A stretch of 64,000 nucleotides of DNA from Numida meleagris (GCF_002078875.1 NC_034415.1:22964331-23028330), one strand, 5' to 3'. Positions 13,101-27,626 are shown, counted from the stretch's first letter. Numbers and translations are program-made. The notes: generated from the sequence alone by a model not told the origin.

Positions 13101-16100
13101 CACGCATCTTTTTTTCAATGGGGTGAATTTTCTGCATAATTATTTTATAGTATTGTACCCAGATATAAAAACTTGATTGTATACTGTAAGTTCTAGGACA
13201 TCGTGCTGCTAGTGAGAAACTGAATTTCTTGGTATTGCTGAGAATTCTGTTCTTACAGAAGCTTAGCAAGGTCCTGATGGGATTTTATCAGCATTTCAGC
13301 AAAAAAGGAAGCATCATTTATGCAAAAATTGCATCACAGTTATGAATTTATGCTTTTCAGTGTTAAGATTCTAGTAGGCATGGAGCAATCTGAAAGAAGC
13401 ATTACACAGCTGGGGAAATGGAGTATCTTTCTATATTTGCCCAACAGAAAGTAGGTTTAAGTCACAGGCAAGAGTCTGGCACTCACAGTGTCCTCCCTCA
13501 TCTGCCTATTTCTCTGCAGATTAGAAGCTCTTAAATCAAGGCAAAGAACTAGAAACATGGGCAAAAGTCTTGGAGAGTTGGGCTATGTGACTCGGGAACC
13601 TGCCATCCCCACTGCTTCACTTAATTGATCCTTGGAGATGATTGCTCCAGGTGCAAAGCCAGCCCAGAGGACATCTCTGATCTGGGAGCAGCTGCACAGC
13701 CCAGGGCTGCAGACACCTGCCCAGCTTCAGGACTTGACTCGATCTGACCTGGGATAAACACAGGCAGACCTCCACTGCCTCGCAATAGGCAGCTCTCAGA
13801 GAAATGGCTTCTCTGAGCCAAGAACTGAGGCATAATTTTTCTCTGCTTCTGTGCTAGGCTAATTCCTTATCTCTGCATGGAAATCCATGCCTTCGAATGA
13901 AACAAAGCTTCCTCCTTCCTACCACGGGTGCCTCCAAGCAGATGGTCATATGTTCCCCCTTCTAAGTGCTGATACAGCCCAGAAAGGTTATCTAATTACA
14001 GAAACAATACTTACTGGATGCACTAATGCTTCTGCAATTTTAATAGCAATATGATATCTAGGATTTATATTATTTTCTCTTTCTGATTAATTATTTACAC
14101 AGAGACAAGCTGAGATTATTAAGTACGCGTGTGCTGTGCCAAGCTGCAAAGAGATTTGAAAAAAAGAAAAGATACAGACTCTAAACTTCTGGAAAACAAG
14201 AATCTGAGTGCCTACAAAGAGCAGTGCTCTGCACCAGGGCTACTGGTGCATTGGCTCAGAGCAAAGACTTGACCCAGGACATTACAGCTACAGCTTCCTA
14301 TTTTGATAGTAAGCTACAGCAGAGAAAAGAAACTCATGCGTCAGCTTGTCCATCAAGGAGAGCTGCGTTTATCTGCAAGCCTACCAAATGCCACACAGGA
14401 GCACAGACAGCTGGGAAAAATCCCGTAGAGCAGGCAGCTCCCAAGGACCATTCTCCTACTCCCCATGCAGCGTGTCCCCAAGGAAGGTGGAGAAAACCTA
14501 AGAACAGTCAAGACTGCAAAGACACATTTATCAAACACCCAACCCACTTCAAAGCACAGCCAAGAGCTCTTCAAGTAGAACAAACTCTGTGGGAAACACA
14601 TTTATTTATTTATTATAAAGAGGGGAAAAAAGACCAATGACTTCTGTTTAAAATTTATCATCTTTTCCTAAGATCTAGTAGTTCTTGGAGATTTGCCCCA
14701 GTATTTTAATGGCATGCAACAGTGAGTTAGTATTAAGTGGCAATGTTGAGCCTGGCATCTGTTCAGGTGGGATGATATCATTTTGAATATTTCATTATAA
14801 AATAAAATAAAATGAATACAAGACACTCTTAAAGCTTTGGAAAAAAAGTCTGCCAACTCATAGAAATCAGAGAACTATAACCACTACACGATCTCAAACA
14901 CAAATCTCTGTTTTACATCCGAGCACGTTCCCCTGCACTTGTTTATCATTCAGCATACCAAACGTCACTTTGTTAACTTCCTGAAGTCCAGATGTTTATA
15001 GGAAACGGTGCTGTTATCCTCCTCTGCTGCAGTGGTGAAACTAAAGGGAGGAAAGGAATTAATCCCACGAAGTTTTAATCAGATGGCAACTTTGCTTTGA
15101 CTTGTGAATAGCAGTTTTAAGAAAAGACATTTTGCAGAACAGAAGAGTCTCTGCTGCAAAACACCCCAAAGCCTCCTCCTCTGACCAGGATTTTCTGGTC
15201 ATTAAGAACAAACAAACAAAAAACCAGAGCCACCACCACCACCTCATCTGGAGAGGATGAGAAAGCAAGTCCTCAGAAAAAGGAGCTCCAAAAAAATCCT
15301 ACACGGTGTGGCAGATTGGGTGCAGATTCCCCTATTTTCCAGTGAGAACTTCACAATAGAGTAAATCTCAGGTAGCGACGAGGCCTGCTGCGTAGGGAAA
15401 AGCCAAATATGAATAAGAAACCCTTCCATCACGCTGTCACAGAAAGTAAGTTCCCTGGGGCTTGGAGGAAGGCTATGCCTTAAATGATTTGCTCTTTAAT
15501 GGGCTTTTTCTTTGCAATCAGCATGTGAATTTAAAAAAAAAAACTAACAAGAAAAAAAACACTGGTTTGGTTATTGGAGTGTATAGTCCTGACTCCAACG
15601 AACGCACACAGCTCCCAGCACATGAGCAACTGATTGGCAACCCTGCCATCCAGAGCTGCCGAATAGCTTCTGCATTATGTATTGTATCAAAAATAATATG
15701 CTTCTGATTTTAAAGCATTGTTGTTTTTTTTTTTTTTAAATAAAAAGTGCTATTGATGCATCACCCTCCTAGAAGCCACAAAGATGCATTTTTAGAAAGA
15801 GAAATATAAGCAAGAAGGTCTGCAGGTCAGTATGGCACATTTGGACTCATGTAGCCCCAAAGCCAGACAGGCCCTCCTGATACTGGTGGGTTCTGAGTGG
15901 GAGCCATGGCTCCATCAGGGCTAACGTCTCTTGCCCCTGTGCAGAGAGAGGACTGGATGGATGGAGGTGGGTGGGGAGCACAGCCTGTCTGGTGGCAGGG
16001 AGGTGGCTCTTATCCCATGCAATGAACATGTTTTCCAGAGTCTGGTAGGCTATGCTACATCCAGAGAAATACACTGGAATTAGGTGCTATCTACATGGAC

Positions 16101-16984
16101 AAAAGACACATGTTAACACTTGTCACACCTTCAAGACTCCTTAAAACCTAACCTCTATGAACGGTCACGCATCAGCCTCCAGCATGCTGCCAGAACAGAC
16201 GTTGTCCTCTAGGTCACATAAGTAGCCTTCAGTGGACCAGAGAACTGACCCCAGACCCCGGATTACACCTTGACAGCTGGACCAACCCTCTTCTAGTTTA
16301 TGCTGTCATCTCCCACATCGATGAAACTAGATTAGTCTTTGTTGCACTGTATTTACTACTGTTTTCCAGTACTAAGAAAAAGCAAACAATGCAGAAAACC
16401 TTTAATTTCACATTTTCCCCCAGCTGGTAAAAACGATAGCTAGATATGCACACATCAGTATAATCATCTCCTAAACAAATGGCACAATGACAAACTGAGG
16501 GGGCGGGGAGAGGGGGAGCAGAGCGCAAGCTGGTGTTTTCAATTTAGAAAGTATGCATTATTTACACTGCCATTATTCCACTCAATTTGAGTTCACACTT
16601 TAGTCCTAATTTCAGTATAATCAAAGTCAATGAATATTTAATCAGCATTGCTTCCAGAAATTGAGTAATGCCATTAACATAATGTCCCCAGGACTTCAGT
16701 GCCGATTTTCCTCAAAAGCATGGGACTTCCACTCCTTCCGTCCTCCCCCCTTCACTTTAACCAGTTGATACTCTGATCTCCACCTTGGCTGAGCTTAACA
16801 AGGTGGAACTTCTCTAAAACGCAGAGAATGGGAAAACCGTTTCCCAAACATGGAGATGTGTCACACCCGTATTGATCCAGCCCCAGGATGGTTAATAAGA
16901 GCCAGGTGTTTCTCTTTGAGGTGACTCACTATGGAGAAGAGTCCTAATAACAATAATCCATTTGCACTACTGAGGAACCTTTCA
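10193..16984. other. Non-coding stretch, no gene recognised
   Basis: AT-rich sequence with one possible MIR relic (12915-13030), a T14 tract (15724-15737) and a pair of CCAATTG motifs (12553-12585). Nothing else is recognised; open frames such as 14224-14640 look like chance. Confidence 0.65.
12915..13030 (-). mobile_element. Possible MIR-type relic
   Basis: 'GCCATATGGGAAAAATATGC' through 'GTGGTGACAGAGCCAGAC' to 'AGAATTAAACCCAGGTCTC' has the block order and spacing of the MIR complement (CAGATGGGGAAACTGAGGC to GAATTGAACCCAGGTCTC). Identity is modest. Confidence 0.45.
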
Positions 16985-17165
16985 ACAGAGGGGCTCGAGT
17001 CATCCTGCAAACATTAATTAATCCCTTCCGTCCCCCTGCAAGGGGGCACTTATTAACGTGATAGCTAAGCTACAGATAGGAAAACCGGAGCAAGATGAGG
17101 TTAAGTGCCTAGTTACAGCCACTGGGAATCCATCTGGGCAGAAGTTTGGAGCTCTGAATGGCTCC
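16985..17165 (-). mobile_element. MIR-type CORE-SINE relic
   Basis: The plus strand has 'CATTAATTAATCCC', a CCCCCT/AGGGGG hairpin (17032-17046), 'TATTAACGTGATAGCTAAG', 'CTACAGATAGGAAAACCGGA', 'GCAAGATGAGGTTAAGTGCC' and 'CACTGGGAATCCATCTGGG'. These are the complement of the MIR CORE and tail (the 'ACAGATGAGGAAACTGAGG' and 'GAGGTTAAGT' signatures). The element is diverged and its ends are approximate. Confidence 0.65.
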
Positions 17166-20100
17166 AAGTTTCATTTCCTAACCGACAGACTGTACTGCTT
17201 CACTAAAATACGATCAAGAGAAGCAGCAGTACCTATGAATATTTATGAACAATACAAAATTACAGCATAAAAAATTGTACAGACATTTCAGAGCTGCTAA
17301 GTGATGGCTCCAGAGCTGCGTCTCTGTATGCACAGAGCACTCAACAGTCTGTGCACACATGCCCCCTCCAGTGGGTCTGCATCTAATCTATCATCTTTTC
17401 TAACATGACTATCACTGTAATATCTCAGCAGTGCCTTCAGCTGAAGACCTATCACAGCTTTCCATTTATCGGGGCTAGCTTATAAAGCTTTCCTCAGTGG
17501 TGTCTGAAAATCTCTGGGGCATATGTTTTTAAATACTGGATAAATTCCCCACTTTCCCTCCCATAAATCTAGCTAGAGTCTTGGTACAACCTGGATCAGA
17601 AGCGAACAATCACTTGTTCCGCCACAAAATTAAAAATTAATACTTATGTATATTAATTGGGAAGAAACAAAATTCAATTTTGTTCACACAAGACACGTGA
17701 TTAGGAAATCTAAGTTTGCATATAGAAAGTACTTTGGAAGTTGCTGTAATGCAATTTTAGAGGGTTTTGGCAGCTTGGGATCATCACATTTTCATAAAGA
17801 CGCTTCCACGACCATTTTCTCATTCAGTGTTAGTTCACCACCGCTCCCCCATGGTCACCAGTTTTCACATCTAACACTTGCTCTGATGAGGCTCCAGCAC
17901 GGCAAAGACATATATAGCAATGCAGGTGCTCTTTATATAGAGAGTGAGAATTGGTTGAGAACCTCTGAAGATTTCTGGATTGTACTTGTGCACATGGCAT
18001 ATGGAAAACTTCAAATCCAACCTTGAAGAATGGCCCTCAAAACTATTTTATCTATAAGTTTCACAGAGTTCTTGAAGGTTTAAACCAGTATCACAAATGC
18101 CTGATTATTTTGCTGAATTACACCTGGTTGTGGCCAGCTCATTTGTAGCCCTGCTGGCAAGGCCATACATTTGGGCTATGTTAGTGACAGTGGAGTTAAG
18201 CAGTGTCCAACAAACTTATTCTCTAGAAATTTTCCTGATGTAGGCAAACATGAAGATCTGGTTTACAGTCATTTACAAAACCTTATTCTCAACTCATCTG
18301 AAGAGTTTTCTCTTGTAGATAGAATGGAGGAAATAAGTGATGCAGTTGGAGCAGGGAGGGAGGAATAAAATATAGCCCTGCAGAAGGAACAAGGAGCTGT
18401 ATTCCTTAAGCAGAATGGAGAGGCATTTACTATAGTCAGAAAAAAGCTTGTACATATCACTCTGGCATTAACCATTACACAATGAAAGCTCCCTGAAATC
18501 CCAGGGGAAGAACCTCCATAAAGTCAGGTAGCATTTTTCTAACCTATCTTGCTCTTAATAACAACCATTTAGAAGTCAGAAGCTTAATGGTTCTGTGTAA
18601 GTGACATATTCTCCCTCCTGTTGAATAAGGTTATGTCAGCCAACACCCTCTGACACCTCTCTGATTATCATAATGGCTTTAAACATTAGTCTTGGAAAAC
18701 ACCATTACTACCCTGGCTGAGATTAAGGCATCACAGCACCAGATGTGTTTCAGCAATAAGATGGAATGAAAAATGGTGGTTCTGCCCTGAAAAATCCCAA
18801 CTTCACTGGCTCCAAAAGAAAAACAAGTACTCTGAAAACATTCAGAGATGCTTCCCTTTAGGAAGGAACAAAAGATATCATACATGTCCACATCTCACCA
18901 AGAGCTGGAAGGGCACTCAGCTTTTGCAGCAGCATCAGGGAAGGCATTTTGCAGTGCGCTTCCTGACAGGCAGGGTAAGAGTTAAGCTGGAGGGTGAGGG
19001 AAAGTAGAGGATTGCCATAACATATCAGTGGGACTATTAATAGGGTACAGGTTATAACTTATTCATGAACTTCTGCACTTTTCACTCCCACGGTATAGCA
19101 GGGCAGCATGGGAACGCTTATGAACGACACTACTAATGCACCAAAGAGAAAGGAAACACAGCTCTGGCGCTGATGCACATTAAACCTATAAAATTCTCCT
19201 CAAGACTCTATCAGATCAATCAAGCAGACATGGATACTACAATTAAAAGATTTGCCCTCAGTGCATTACTATCCCCTCTGGGTCTTGGACGCCTTTGGCA
19301 GATACAGGGCACATTAAATCTTTCTATCTTGGGCATACTTGCATGACTTGTATAATTCTCATTTCAGCAAATACTTAGGGGCATGGTCAGGCTCAACATG
19401 CAGCACATGTCTGCCTGAGGCCTGTGGCCACAGAAGCCCAGTGCCCTCACAGAAGCATTTCCCTTGCTCGTTGCAAGCCCAAAGCAGTTCGGAGTCATGG
19501 CTTTCCTTAACCATGCCACACAGTACAATTCACATCACACTAATGCTAATTCATTATGGGCATCAAGCAGAAAAACCCAGAGAGCTTCACACCCTGGAAA
19601 AATCTTTTCTGTGGTTTTTTATTCTCTGTCCAGAAAGAGGTTTTGAGTGCCCTTGCAGGCTGGTGAGAATAACAGCTCACACCAGGAGGCTACAACTGAC
19701 CAGGCAGCACTTGCACAACCAAAACAGCACTCACAAGAAATGTGAAAGCCCAAATTCACTTTGCTCTTTCAGCACACCAGCTCACACTGCCTCCGGAAAT
19801 ATTACCTACCGTCCTGAAGGAGATCGGAAATATAGCACAACTACTTTAAGACTTAACAGATATGGCGAAGGTGATGGGCTGAGTCAATAGTGAGGCTGAG
19901 GAAAGAACTCAACTATGCCTAGGGACCAAGTGTTTTCTTCTCACCTGCTTTCCTAGCAAGAGATTTAGCACTTGTCACTGGTCACTGTTTTATCTCCACT
20001 GTCTTAATTGTCTTCCTGCTAGTTAGGGCTCATTGTATGTTATATTGATTGTTTTTCCCCACTAATTGACTGTGTGGTTGCTGGCTTCTTTAATTTCCAT

Positions 20101-22162
20101 CCTGAAAGGCGCTGTAAATTGTCCTGCATCAACATTAGTGATGGTAAAAAAAAAACAACAAAAAAAACCCAACAGCCAACAAACAACATTGAAGGGCCAA
20201 GGAATCTCAGTGTTAATACAGCAGGGAGACATCTCAAAGCGTGCAGCTTTTGTACCCAGCCTAAGTACGCAGTCTAAGGCTGAACCATAGCTATTTTCCA
20301 GCAAGGTTTTGATGCGTTAGCAAATGAAGATGTGAAGTGCAATCCATAAGCCCAACAAAAAGATCCCTAGACATCTCCACTAGTGACAAGAGAAAGACCA
20401 GCCATTTGCAAAAGAAATTATGTAGACTTTAAGAACACAGCTACCACCTAACCCATGAGATTTATGGAGATCTCTCAGCTTGTTTCATCCCCTCCCTTTG
20501 CTAGCTCATCCTAATATTTACAAAAATGGACGTTTTTATATTCTGACTTTGAATCCTAGTTTGGAGCCATCAAGTTCCATATACGTTTACCCAGATGGTA
20601 GATGTACAGATGCTGTGCACAGCATGTCCTGCTCAAACACATGTGCTCTGCCCATCTCTTCCTGATTAACTGAAGTCTGATTCAAGCCATGGAAGTTAAT
20701 GGGCATTCATTTTAAGTTTCCAGAACCTTTGGTTCAGATCCTAAGGTGTTTAATGCTTTTCACAGACATAAGGATGCTGACAGTGACCTAGAGAGATTTC
20801 CCAAGGCATCCAATTCCCGCTGCTAATTCCTACAAATTGACTCAGTGATTTTAGGGATTTCAAAAGTTTCACAAAGCACTCACAGTCACTTTTAGACAGT
20901 TAAGTTGCTTTACCTGGATCAGTCCTTCAGACCCCATATCTGTAAGCACGGTGTGTATAGGCAAATCCAAACACAACAGCTGCACTAAACAGGAAGAGTC
21001 ATTCACACAAAATATTCAATATTGTGGAGATGACAGAAGACTACAAGAAGAAAGATGAATTAAAGCCTAGAAAAGAAAAAAAGTGTTTTTTAAAAATATT
21101 TAGCTTTAACAGTTGGAGTCTGGAATAAATTTGCCCTCATAGATCTCATTAAATGTTTAATTAATTATATGCACTTTTATCTTCCAGGGTTTATCCCAAA
21201 AGAGTACTAAGACCCGGTTCTGAATGCTGTTCTATAATGAAAGGGCAGCATGGCAAAGTTCATCAGCTGCACTCCTTCCTTCAATCACTCCACCTGGATG
21301 AATAATTTAATTTCCTTCCTTCTCAGATTGGAATAAAAATCTAGTTGCTTTACAACTTCCTAAATTTCCTAAAGCAGTCCACACAAATGGCCGCACTGCA
21401 AACACAATGAGAGCCATATAAAGAAGAAAAAAGCTACCAGTATTTTCAACTGGGCTGTGTACAACCTTGTCCCAGTGCTGACTTTAAAGAACCCCAATAA
21501 CACACTTGGCCAGCCTCGTGTCTCTGTCTGTCCTTTGGTGAGATGGGTTGCACAGTCTTCAGCACCTGGCAGGCCCCCTACCAACCCACCTATTCCTCCT
21601 GGGTGCTGAAAATGCCAGCTCCTTCCACCTTCACACGCACCGCTTCACTGGGCAGCTAAAGGCACTGCTCAGCATTGAGAGCAGAGATGCTCATTGAGTA
21701 CGTGCTGATTGTCTCTCCTCTGGAATAGCATCAATACTGCAATTGATTCCAGACCTTTTCTTAGAAGAATCCCAGTTCAAATTTAATCCTATTGAGCAGC
21801 AGCTGGGAGACCACCAAGGGAGGAATGTCACTTATTTCAGCAAAGAGCCAAACAGAAGTAGGTTTTACAAAACCAAAAAATATAGCAAGTGGAAAGGATC
21901 TCACATCAACCACATCATCCGGCTGCTTGACATTCCCAGAACAACACCATATACAACCGCATGAGGACATTCTCATCTTACAGGTAAAACTGTCTTCCTA
22001 ATTTACCCAAAAAGAAGTGCCATTTCTTACCATCTTCACATGGCTTTTCAACCAGTCAATACAAGAGTTTGCATTTCAGCTGATGAGAATACACTATTAA
22101 AACTCATGTCTGCTGTTTCTACACGTTAACCTCTCCACCATTCCTGCTAATCTCTGCCCCAG

Positions 22163-22195
22163 AAATAAAAATAAATAAATAAATAAATAAATAAT
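22163..22195. repeat. (AAAT)n microsatellite
   Basis: About seven to eight AAAT units with one irregular unit near the left end; flanked by AT-rich sequence. Confidence 0.88.
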
Positions 22196-24349
22196 TTTAA
22201 AAAAGCAACCAAAGAGGAATTCACCTGCAACACTTGAAATATTTTCCCCAGCTTGCTCCAAATTGAACCACTTGAGTAGTTCACATTGTAAGCAAGGAGC
22301 CAAGGGAGGGTATATTTTATCCTGCCACATTTACAGCCTTTTCTTCAATTTCAGGACACTCTTTTTGAACTGTAACAGAACAATTAGAAACTTGCAGAAG
22401 AAGCAGAAAGAGGAGGAATGCAACTGAAGCAAGGAAATCCCAGGATGCAATCCCATCCATCTTCAGATGCCACATACTCAACAATATCTGCTGTGACCAC
22501 CAATCCATTAGAGCAATGCAATCTATTAAGTAATAGCCACCAGCTTGTCCCCCCCAGTTGTCTCTACAAAGCAGCTAGTTAAATACTTACAAGGTAGCAA
22601 GCCAATACAGAACCATTTTTCTCAAGCTTCACTGTTTCCCACCATTAACCTTATTACCCTTTAAGCACAGCAAAAAGGTTTTTGTTCACTGAAACATTGG
22701 CTTTGAGCTGAAGTGATAAGTGAGAGGTAGTTGTGTGTAGAAAAGGGATGGGCACCTTTCTGCCATGCTGGGCACGAGCCCACCAGCCCTGTGAGATCAA
22801 CTTCTTTCTAAAACTAGATTTACTCTCTGTAATTTGGAAAAGAATAATACACACATGCACACACAAATGAGCCTACCTACTACACATCTCATTGTAGTGC
22901 TACTGGAGGAATGGTTCGCTCCATAAATGGGAATGTAAAAGATACTCAGAATTATACTTACTGAAAGGATAGGCCCACTCACTATTTTTGAAATCCAATC
23001 CAATGATACATTTCCATCTTCTGACACTTTAAGCAAGATCATTTCTCTGTCTGAGCGTTAACATTCACCTTTCTCCCAGAACAGACACCTATTATTCTCT
23101 TACCTTCTAGTCCTGTCCTATCACCTGCTGAAAACCATTCATTCATGAGGAATACCAACAATTAGGTGTTCTCCATCAGTCATGTGCAGTTTTCAAGTCA
23201 TGTCCTATACATGACACTCTCCAATATTATTTAACAGCAAACTTCTTGCTGGAACCTGACGATATTATTTCCTAGATATACACTTCACTGTGGTGGCACA
23301 AGCAGAGACCGTGGCAGAGGTTCTTAAAACGGGAAAGGAAACAGAGACAAGAGTTTTGTATCTGCATTTTCAGATGTTGGCAAAAGTTTGCAAGCATATT
23401 TTGCCTGTGAACAGCACCCCTTCCCACCAGTATTTGCTATGTCTGAAGGTGCCAAAAAGCAAGCCTGAAACATACACAGGGGAAGGGCTGTGCTGAAAAA
23501 AAGCCAACTTAGTATCTATTTGCTCACAACAACCATCAAGCACATAAATGAGTCCTGCACTTTTCTTTCCACATTTTCTCTCTGTTGCCACTCTCCAAAG
23601 AGAAAGCAGTGTGATGAGCCAGAGGAGAGCAAAGCAAAGCATCCCTGTTTCAAGATCTCATTAACTGGGAAGTTAATAAGTGCACTGAAGCTTTTATTCC
23701 TCAAACTGAAACGGGAAAAGTTAAGAGGAGAAAAAAAAAAAGTACTTTTACAGTGTCAGAATTTTTATTTCTCATTTTAATGGTGTCTCTGTGAATTTTA
23801 ATAGCTGATCCTCCACATGAAACCCACAGGAGCAAGGTTTAAGGAGCCAGATCTTAGCGAAGTGTTTGCATCCACTTGTCAAAAAATCCCTTCCTTTCAC
23901 AGAAAATAAGAGTCTGACTGAAAAGCTAGGAGAATCCTCACCTCCATATAATCTAGAAGCTTATTAGTTGCTTTTTGACTCTTGAGCTGTTACAGTTCAC
24001 TGGTTTCATAGCTTGAGACTCGTCTACAAATATCTTCCTTGGGGCCTCATAACTTCCTCAGTCTTCCTGCAGCCATCTAGCATTTAGAGAGCAGCTTGAA
24101 GCTTCAGAAACTAACAGCAAAAACGTAGCAAGAACTAGTAAATTAAAGTTATGAGAGATTAACGTACCTAGGCAAATGCACTAATAATGTTCAAAGCTTT
24201 TCTAGGACATTCTGAACCACCAGGACTCCTGTTTTGCCAATGAGTAGATACTGGCCAGAAGTGTATAGTTCAGTGGATGGGCAGAGAGACAGGAGCACCA
24301 GAGGGGTGAAGATCCCACCAAGACTCAACCCTAAGAGCACTTTTGCTAC

Positions 24350-24425
24350 TGAGAAATCTGTCATTTAATTTGGACCTCAGCTTCACTCCGATTTGTTTCA
24401 GAGAGACAAAGAGATTGGAATATCC
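24350..24425 (+). mobile_element. Weak MIR-like segment
   Basis: 'TGTCATTTAATTTGGACCTC' followed by 'AGCTTCACTCCGATTTGTTT' resembles the MIR segment running from AAGTCACTTAACCTC to CTCAGTTTCCTCATCTGT. The match is short enough to be chance. Confidence 0.3.
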
Positions 24426-27400
24426 TTGCAATCACTCACCAGATACATCAGGCTAGACTTTTTTCAATCTGAGTTTAAATATTTTTAAAAAGACATTGAG
24501 AGGATTTTTAACATGCATACTTGAATTCCTTTCGTTTTCTTGAGGGAAACTGATAACACCTGAACACCACCGTGGATTTTTTGGATGAATTTAGTTACCT
24601 GCCTTTACTCAACTAAATACCTATAGAAACCTAGTTACCATAAATGTGTTGATCACACAAGATAGCGCCAAGAAAGAAACTGAAATTCAGTGATATCAAG
24701 CTCTTGATCTCCCAAAAAACACCACAAAATAAGGAGAAAAATGGGTATTTCCAGATTCATGCCCAACATGCCAGCAGCATGCTCAGCATTGCTATCCATG
24801 GAATCACTCAAGTAAAATCAGGGAACCATCTCTGTAATGGAAACCCAGAGTTTGTGTTATATGGCACTGACACTTGGTGCCTGGGAAGCCACAGCAGGAG
24901 CCTGAGTTCCCATTCCTAGCACAACACGTCTGCATTTGGCTTGGCTCTGTGCCCTCACAACTCCACAGCTCAATCCAACAGCCACAAAGGCCGTTGCTGG
25001 AGGGAAAATTTCAGCGTGTTCCCAGTAAGCCAGGCTGGCTTCCACAGCTTAAGAAAAGTTCTGCTTTCTTTAGTGCCCTTTACAGTTTCACTCTGGGTCA
25101 TCTCCCTTTCAGCACCAGGCAAGACAAGAGGAATCGCCCTGGCTGTTGGAGTCAGCTCCTGACAATACATTAGACTTAAAATCCCTTTTAATATTCTACT
25201 TAGACACACTGTAAAGGAAGAATGGATATCTAGAATAATTAAAATATGTTTAATTTGCATGGAGCTCAGGGCATTGTTCTGACATCAAACATCACTGTCA
25301 ACCATATGTGGAATTTCAACTGCCAAGTGCTTCATTTATGTGAAAATTAGCTTAAGTGTACAAAGAATGAAAAATTTATGATTATTTCACATTTTAATAA
25401 ATGCAGTGCTATGCATTAATTTAGACTTCTAAAACAATTTTGACAGTGACAAGGGAATCCTCCACAGACTAAGTGCTGTACTGTGCTGTGTTTCACATGT
25501 CCTGTGGAATTATGTGGCAGAGCATTGAGGCAGTTAGATTTTTATGTTTTTAAACAAAGACATTATATAACTATATCACTTAAAATACTGCTTCAGTTCA
25601 CTCTTTCTTTCCCCTGTTTTCCCATGAGGAAGCATAGAACCCATCAATAGCTTTATTGTGCTACACAAACACATTTGCAGTGAGAAGAAAAAAGTGCATA
25701 TAGATTACATTATTTGGTATAACAGGCACTGGCAACTTTCCCCAGACTTTTGTCATATGGGAAAACGACTTGGATGGTGACAGCATCTTCCCCAAGGTAC
25801 TAAGATCTGACATCAGCACATTATTTTTCATGAGTGTCTTCTGTTCTGCATAATAAGATGCCATGTTTTACCACCTCTCATTCCTCATGGGCCATCTGGG
25901 CTTTCTCCAGACCTAGATGGCAATCCCTCTAAGTATTCACGTTTAGGGCAACCTAAACCTCTAGAGAAAAATGCTGGCAACACCATAAGAATGACTTCTT
26001 CCAGAGGTTTCCACCAAATATCCTCTTTCCTATAAGGACTAAGTTTGCATTTTGCTTTGATGACAAAATTAATGAAGAGGTAATATAAACACCTGAAATA
26101 TGATATGGAAACCCTGAATGAAAGCATAGATGACATGAGGAAAGAAGTCTTAAGCTGTTGTCACCCCACACAAGTCTGACTTATGCACCCTATAAAATCT
26201 GTGATTCACTGACATGGTCTAGAGCACAGCCTTCTCCATGCATATCATACACCTAAAATCTACATTAAAAGAAGGTTATTAACACAATTCTGCAAGAGTT
26301 CAGTGAAGAGACCAAAACCAACTTCATTTTGCCATTTCCTAAGGTGGGGTTCTTTGAAAATACACCAAAGAGCTTTGTTCATTTTTTTTTTTTAAAGCAA
26401 AGTTATAAAAATGGAAATTCTATCGCATAGCCTCACCTTGAGCACAGATGAATTATAAACAGGTTTGATCCTTCAGATCCACCTAGAGCTCTCAGCATGT
26501 GAGCTTATCTGGTAACCAAAAGCAGTAAAAGCCTTCATCCTATCTGAGAATCAGCTCTGAAAGGAGATGAGATCAGAAGTATACTTTGCTATTGGCTTTC
26601 AAGGCTGTTCTCTGACAGCAAACTAGTACTAAGAATAAAGAACATTAAGACCCCTTTCAGCAGCTGTAAAGGGTCTGATCTCTCAGGCCCAGCTCCTCCT
26701 GTAAATTCCGAATCACGATCCACAATCCCCAGTTCATAGTTAGGTTAGTTACAGTGGTTGTTTTTCAGGTTAAGGCACAGAAGTTCACTCATACTACAAA
26801 CATAATTTTTACTTTTGCCATTTCTTGGCATTTATGCTGCAAGTGCAGTCAGATGTTTGATACCACTTCTCTACCTCAGCAAGGAAGATGCTGGTGCATA
26901 AGGAAATGCCCCAGCAGTAAAGTGTCTTCATGGGCTTTACGCTGGATGGTAGATATCTCAAAAATATGATCATTTAAAATGGGATTTCAGAAGTATTCTG
27001 CTCTACTCTTAATGCATTTCCACCACAAATTAAAGCCAATCTCAATTGCTGATTTGAACAGAGACACTTATAAGCCTTAATATTTCTCCCACACTTTTTC
27101 CTAAGTTTTTCTACAGTCAATAAATTAGATGAGAACTGCGTTTGTGTATTTGCAAAACTGCATGCGGATCATTTTCACTGGAAGAATGCAACTCAATACT
27201 ACTAACAGAAAATTTAAAGGAAATCTAGATGTATGCATTTAAAGACAAATTAGAGGCTGGCATCTGGTTCATTATTCATCTATCGATTTATGTAGAATAT
27301 AACTTTCTGAATATGCTGGAGGAGAAGCTCCATGGATTGTAGGAGGAAGTTTTCAGCCAGATGATATTGAGATCATTCCTTTGTTAAATATTTGCTGGAA

Positions 27401-27626
27401 GAGGTTCTGCCCATAGCCTAACACCAATAGCCTGCCCCAGGGCTTTGCTCCTAGCTCACACAAAGTATTCTGTCAAGAGCTCTGCCACCATGCAAACTTC
27501 TCATACCAGTAACATTAAACTGGCGGACTGCAGAAGTGGAAGAAGCACTACCTTTTCATTTCCACCCCCAGTCTCCATGACCCACCCCTTGCACCACTGC
27601 CCTTGCTCCATCTTCAAACACCAGAT

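Larger units (their letters stand above)
17166..27626. other. Non-coding stretch, no gene recognised
   Basis: Ten kilobases without a recognisable exon. It holds the (AAAT)n microsatellite, a weak MIR-like segment at 24350 and an AT-rich block at 25290-25440 of conserved-element appearance. The longest open frame in the window (19339-19890, 183 codons, plus) resembles no family I know. Confidence 0.65.

Noticed and set aside
14224..14640. 138-codon plus-strand frame
   Set aside because: No recognised motif; codon content looks random.
16499..16516. G-rich cluster as a G-quadruplex
   Set aside because: Only three tracts of three or more G are present, so the four-tract rule is not met.
19339..19890. 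Longest open frame in the window, 183 codons on the plus strand
   Set aside because: No recognisable domain, and a biased, low-information composition. Among all six frames of 64 kb a frame of this length is plausible by chance. It lacks a clear promoter, splice context or poly(A) signal.
20760..20850. Possible further MIR relic (GAGAGATTTCCCAAGGCATC)
   Set aside because: Only one short block fits; the expected neighbouring blocks are missing.
23476..23512. Local similarity to 48083-48128 (GGGAAGGGCTGTGCT, AAAAAGCCAACTT)
   Set aside because: The match is limited to two short blocks with different spacing and no extension either side, so a shared repeat cannot be supported.
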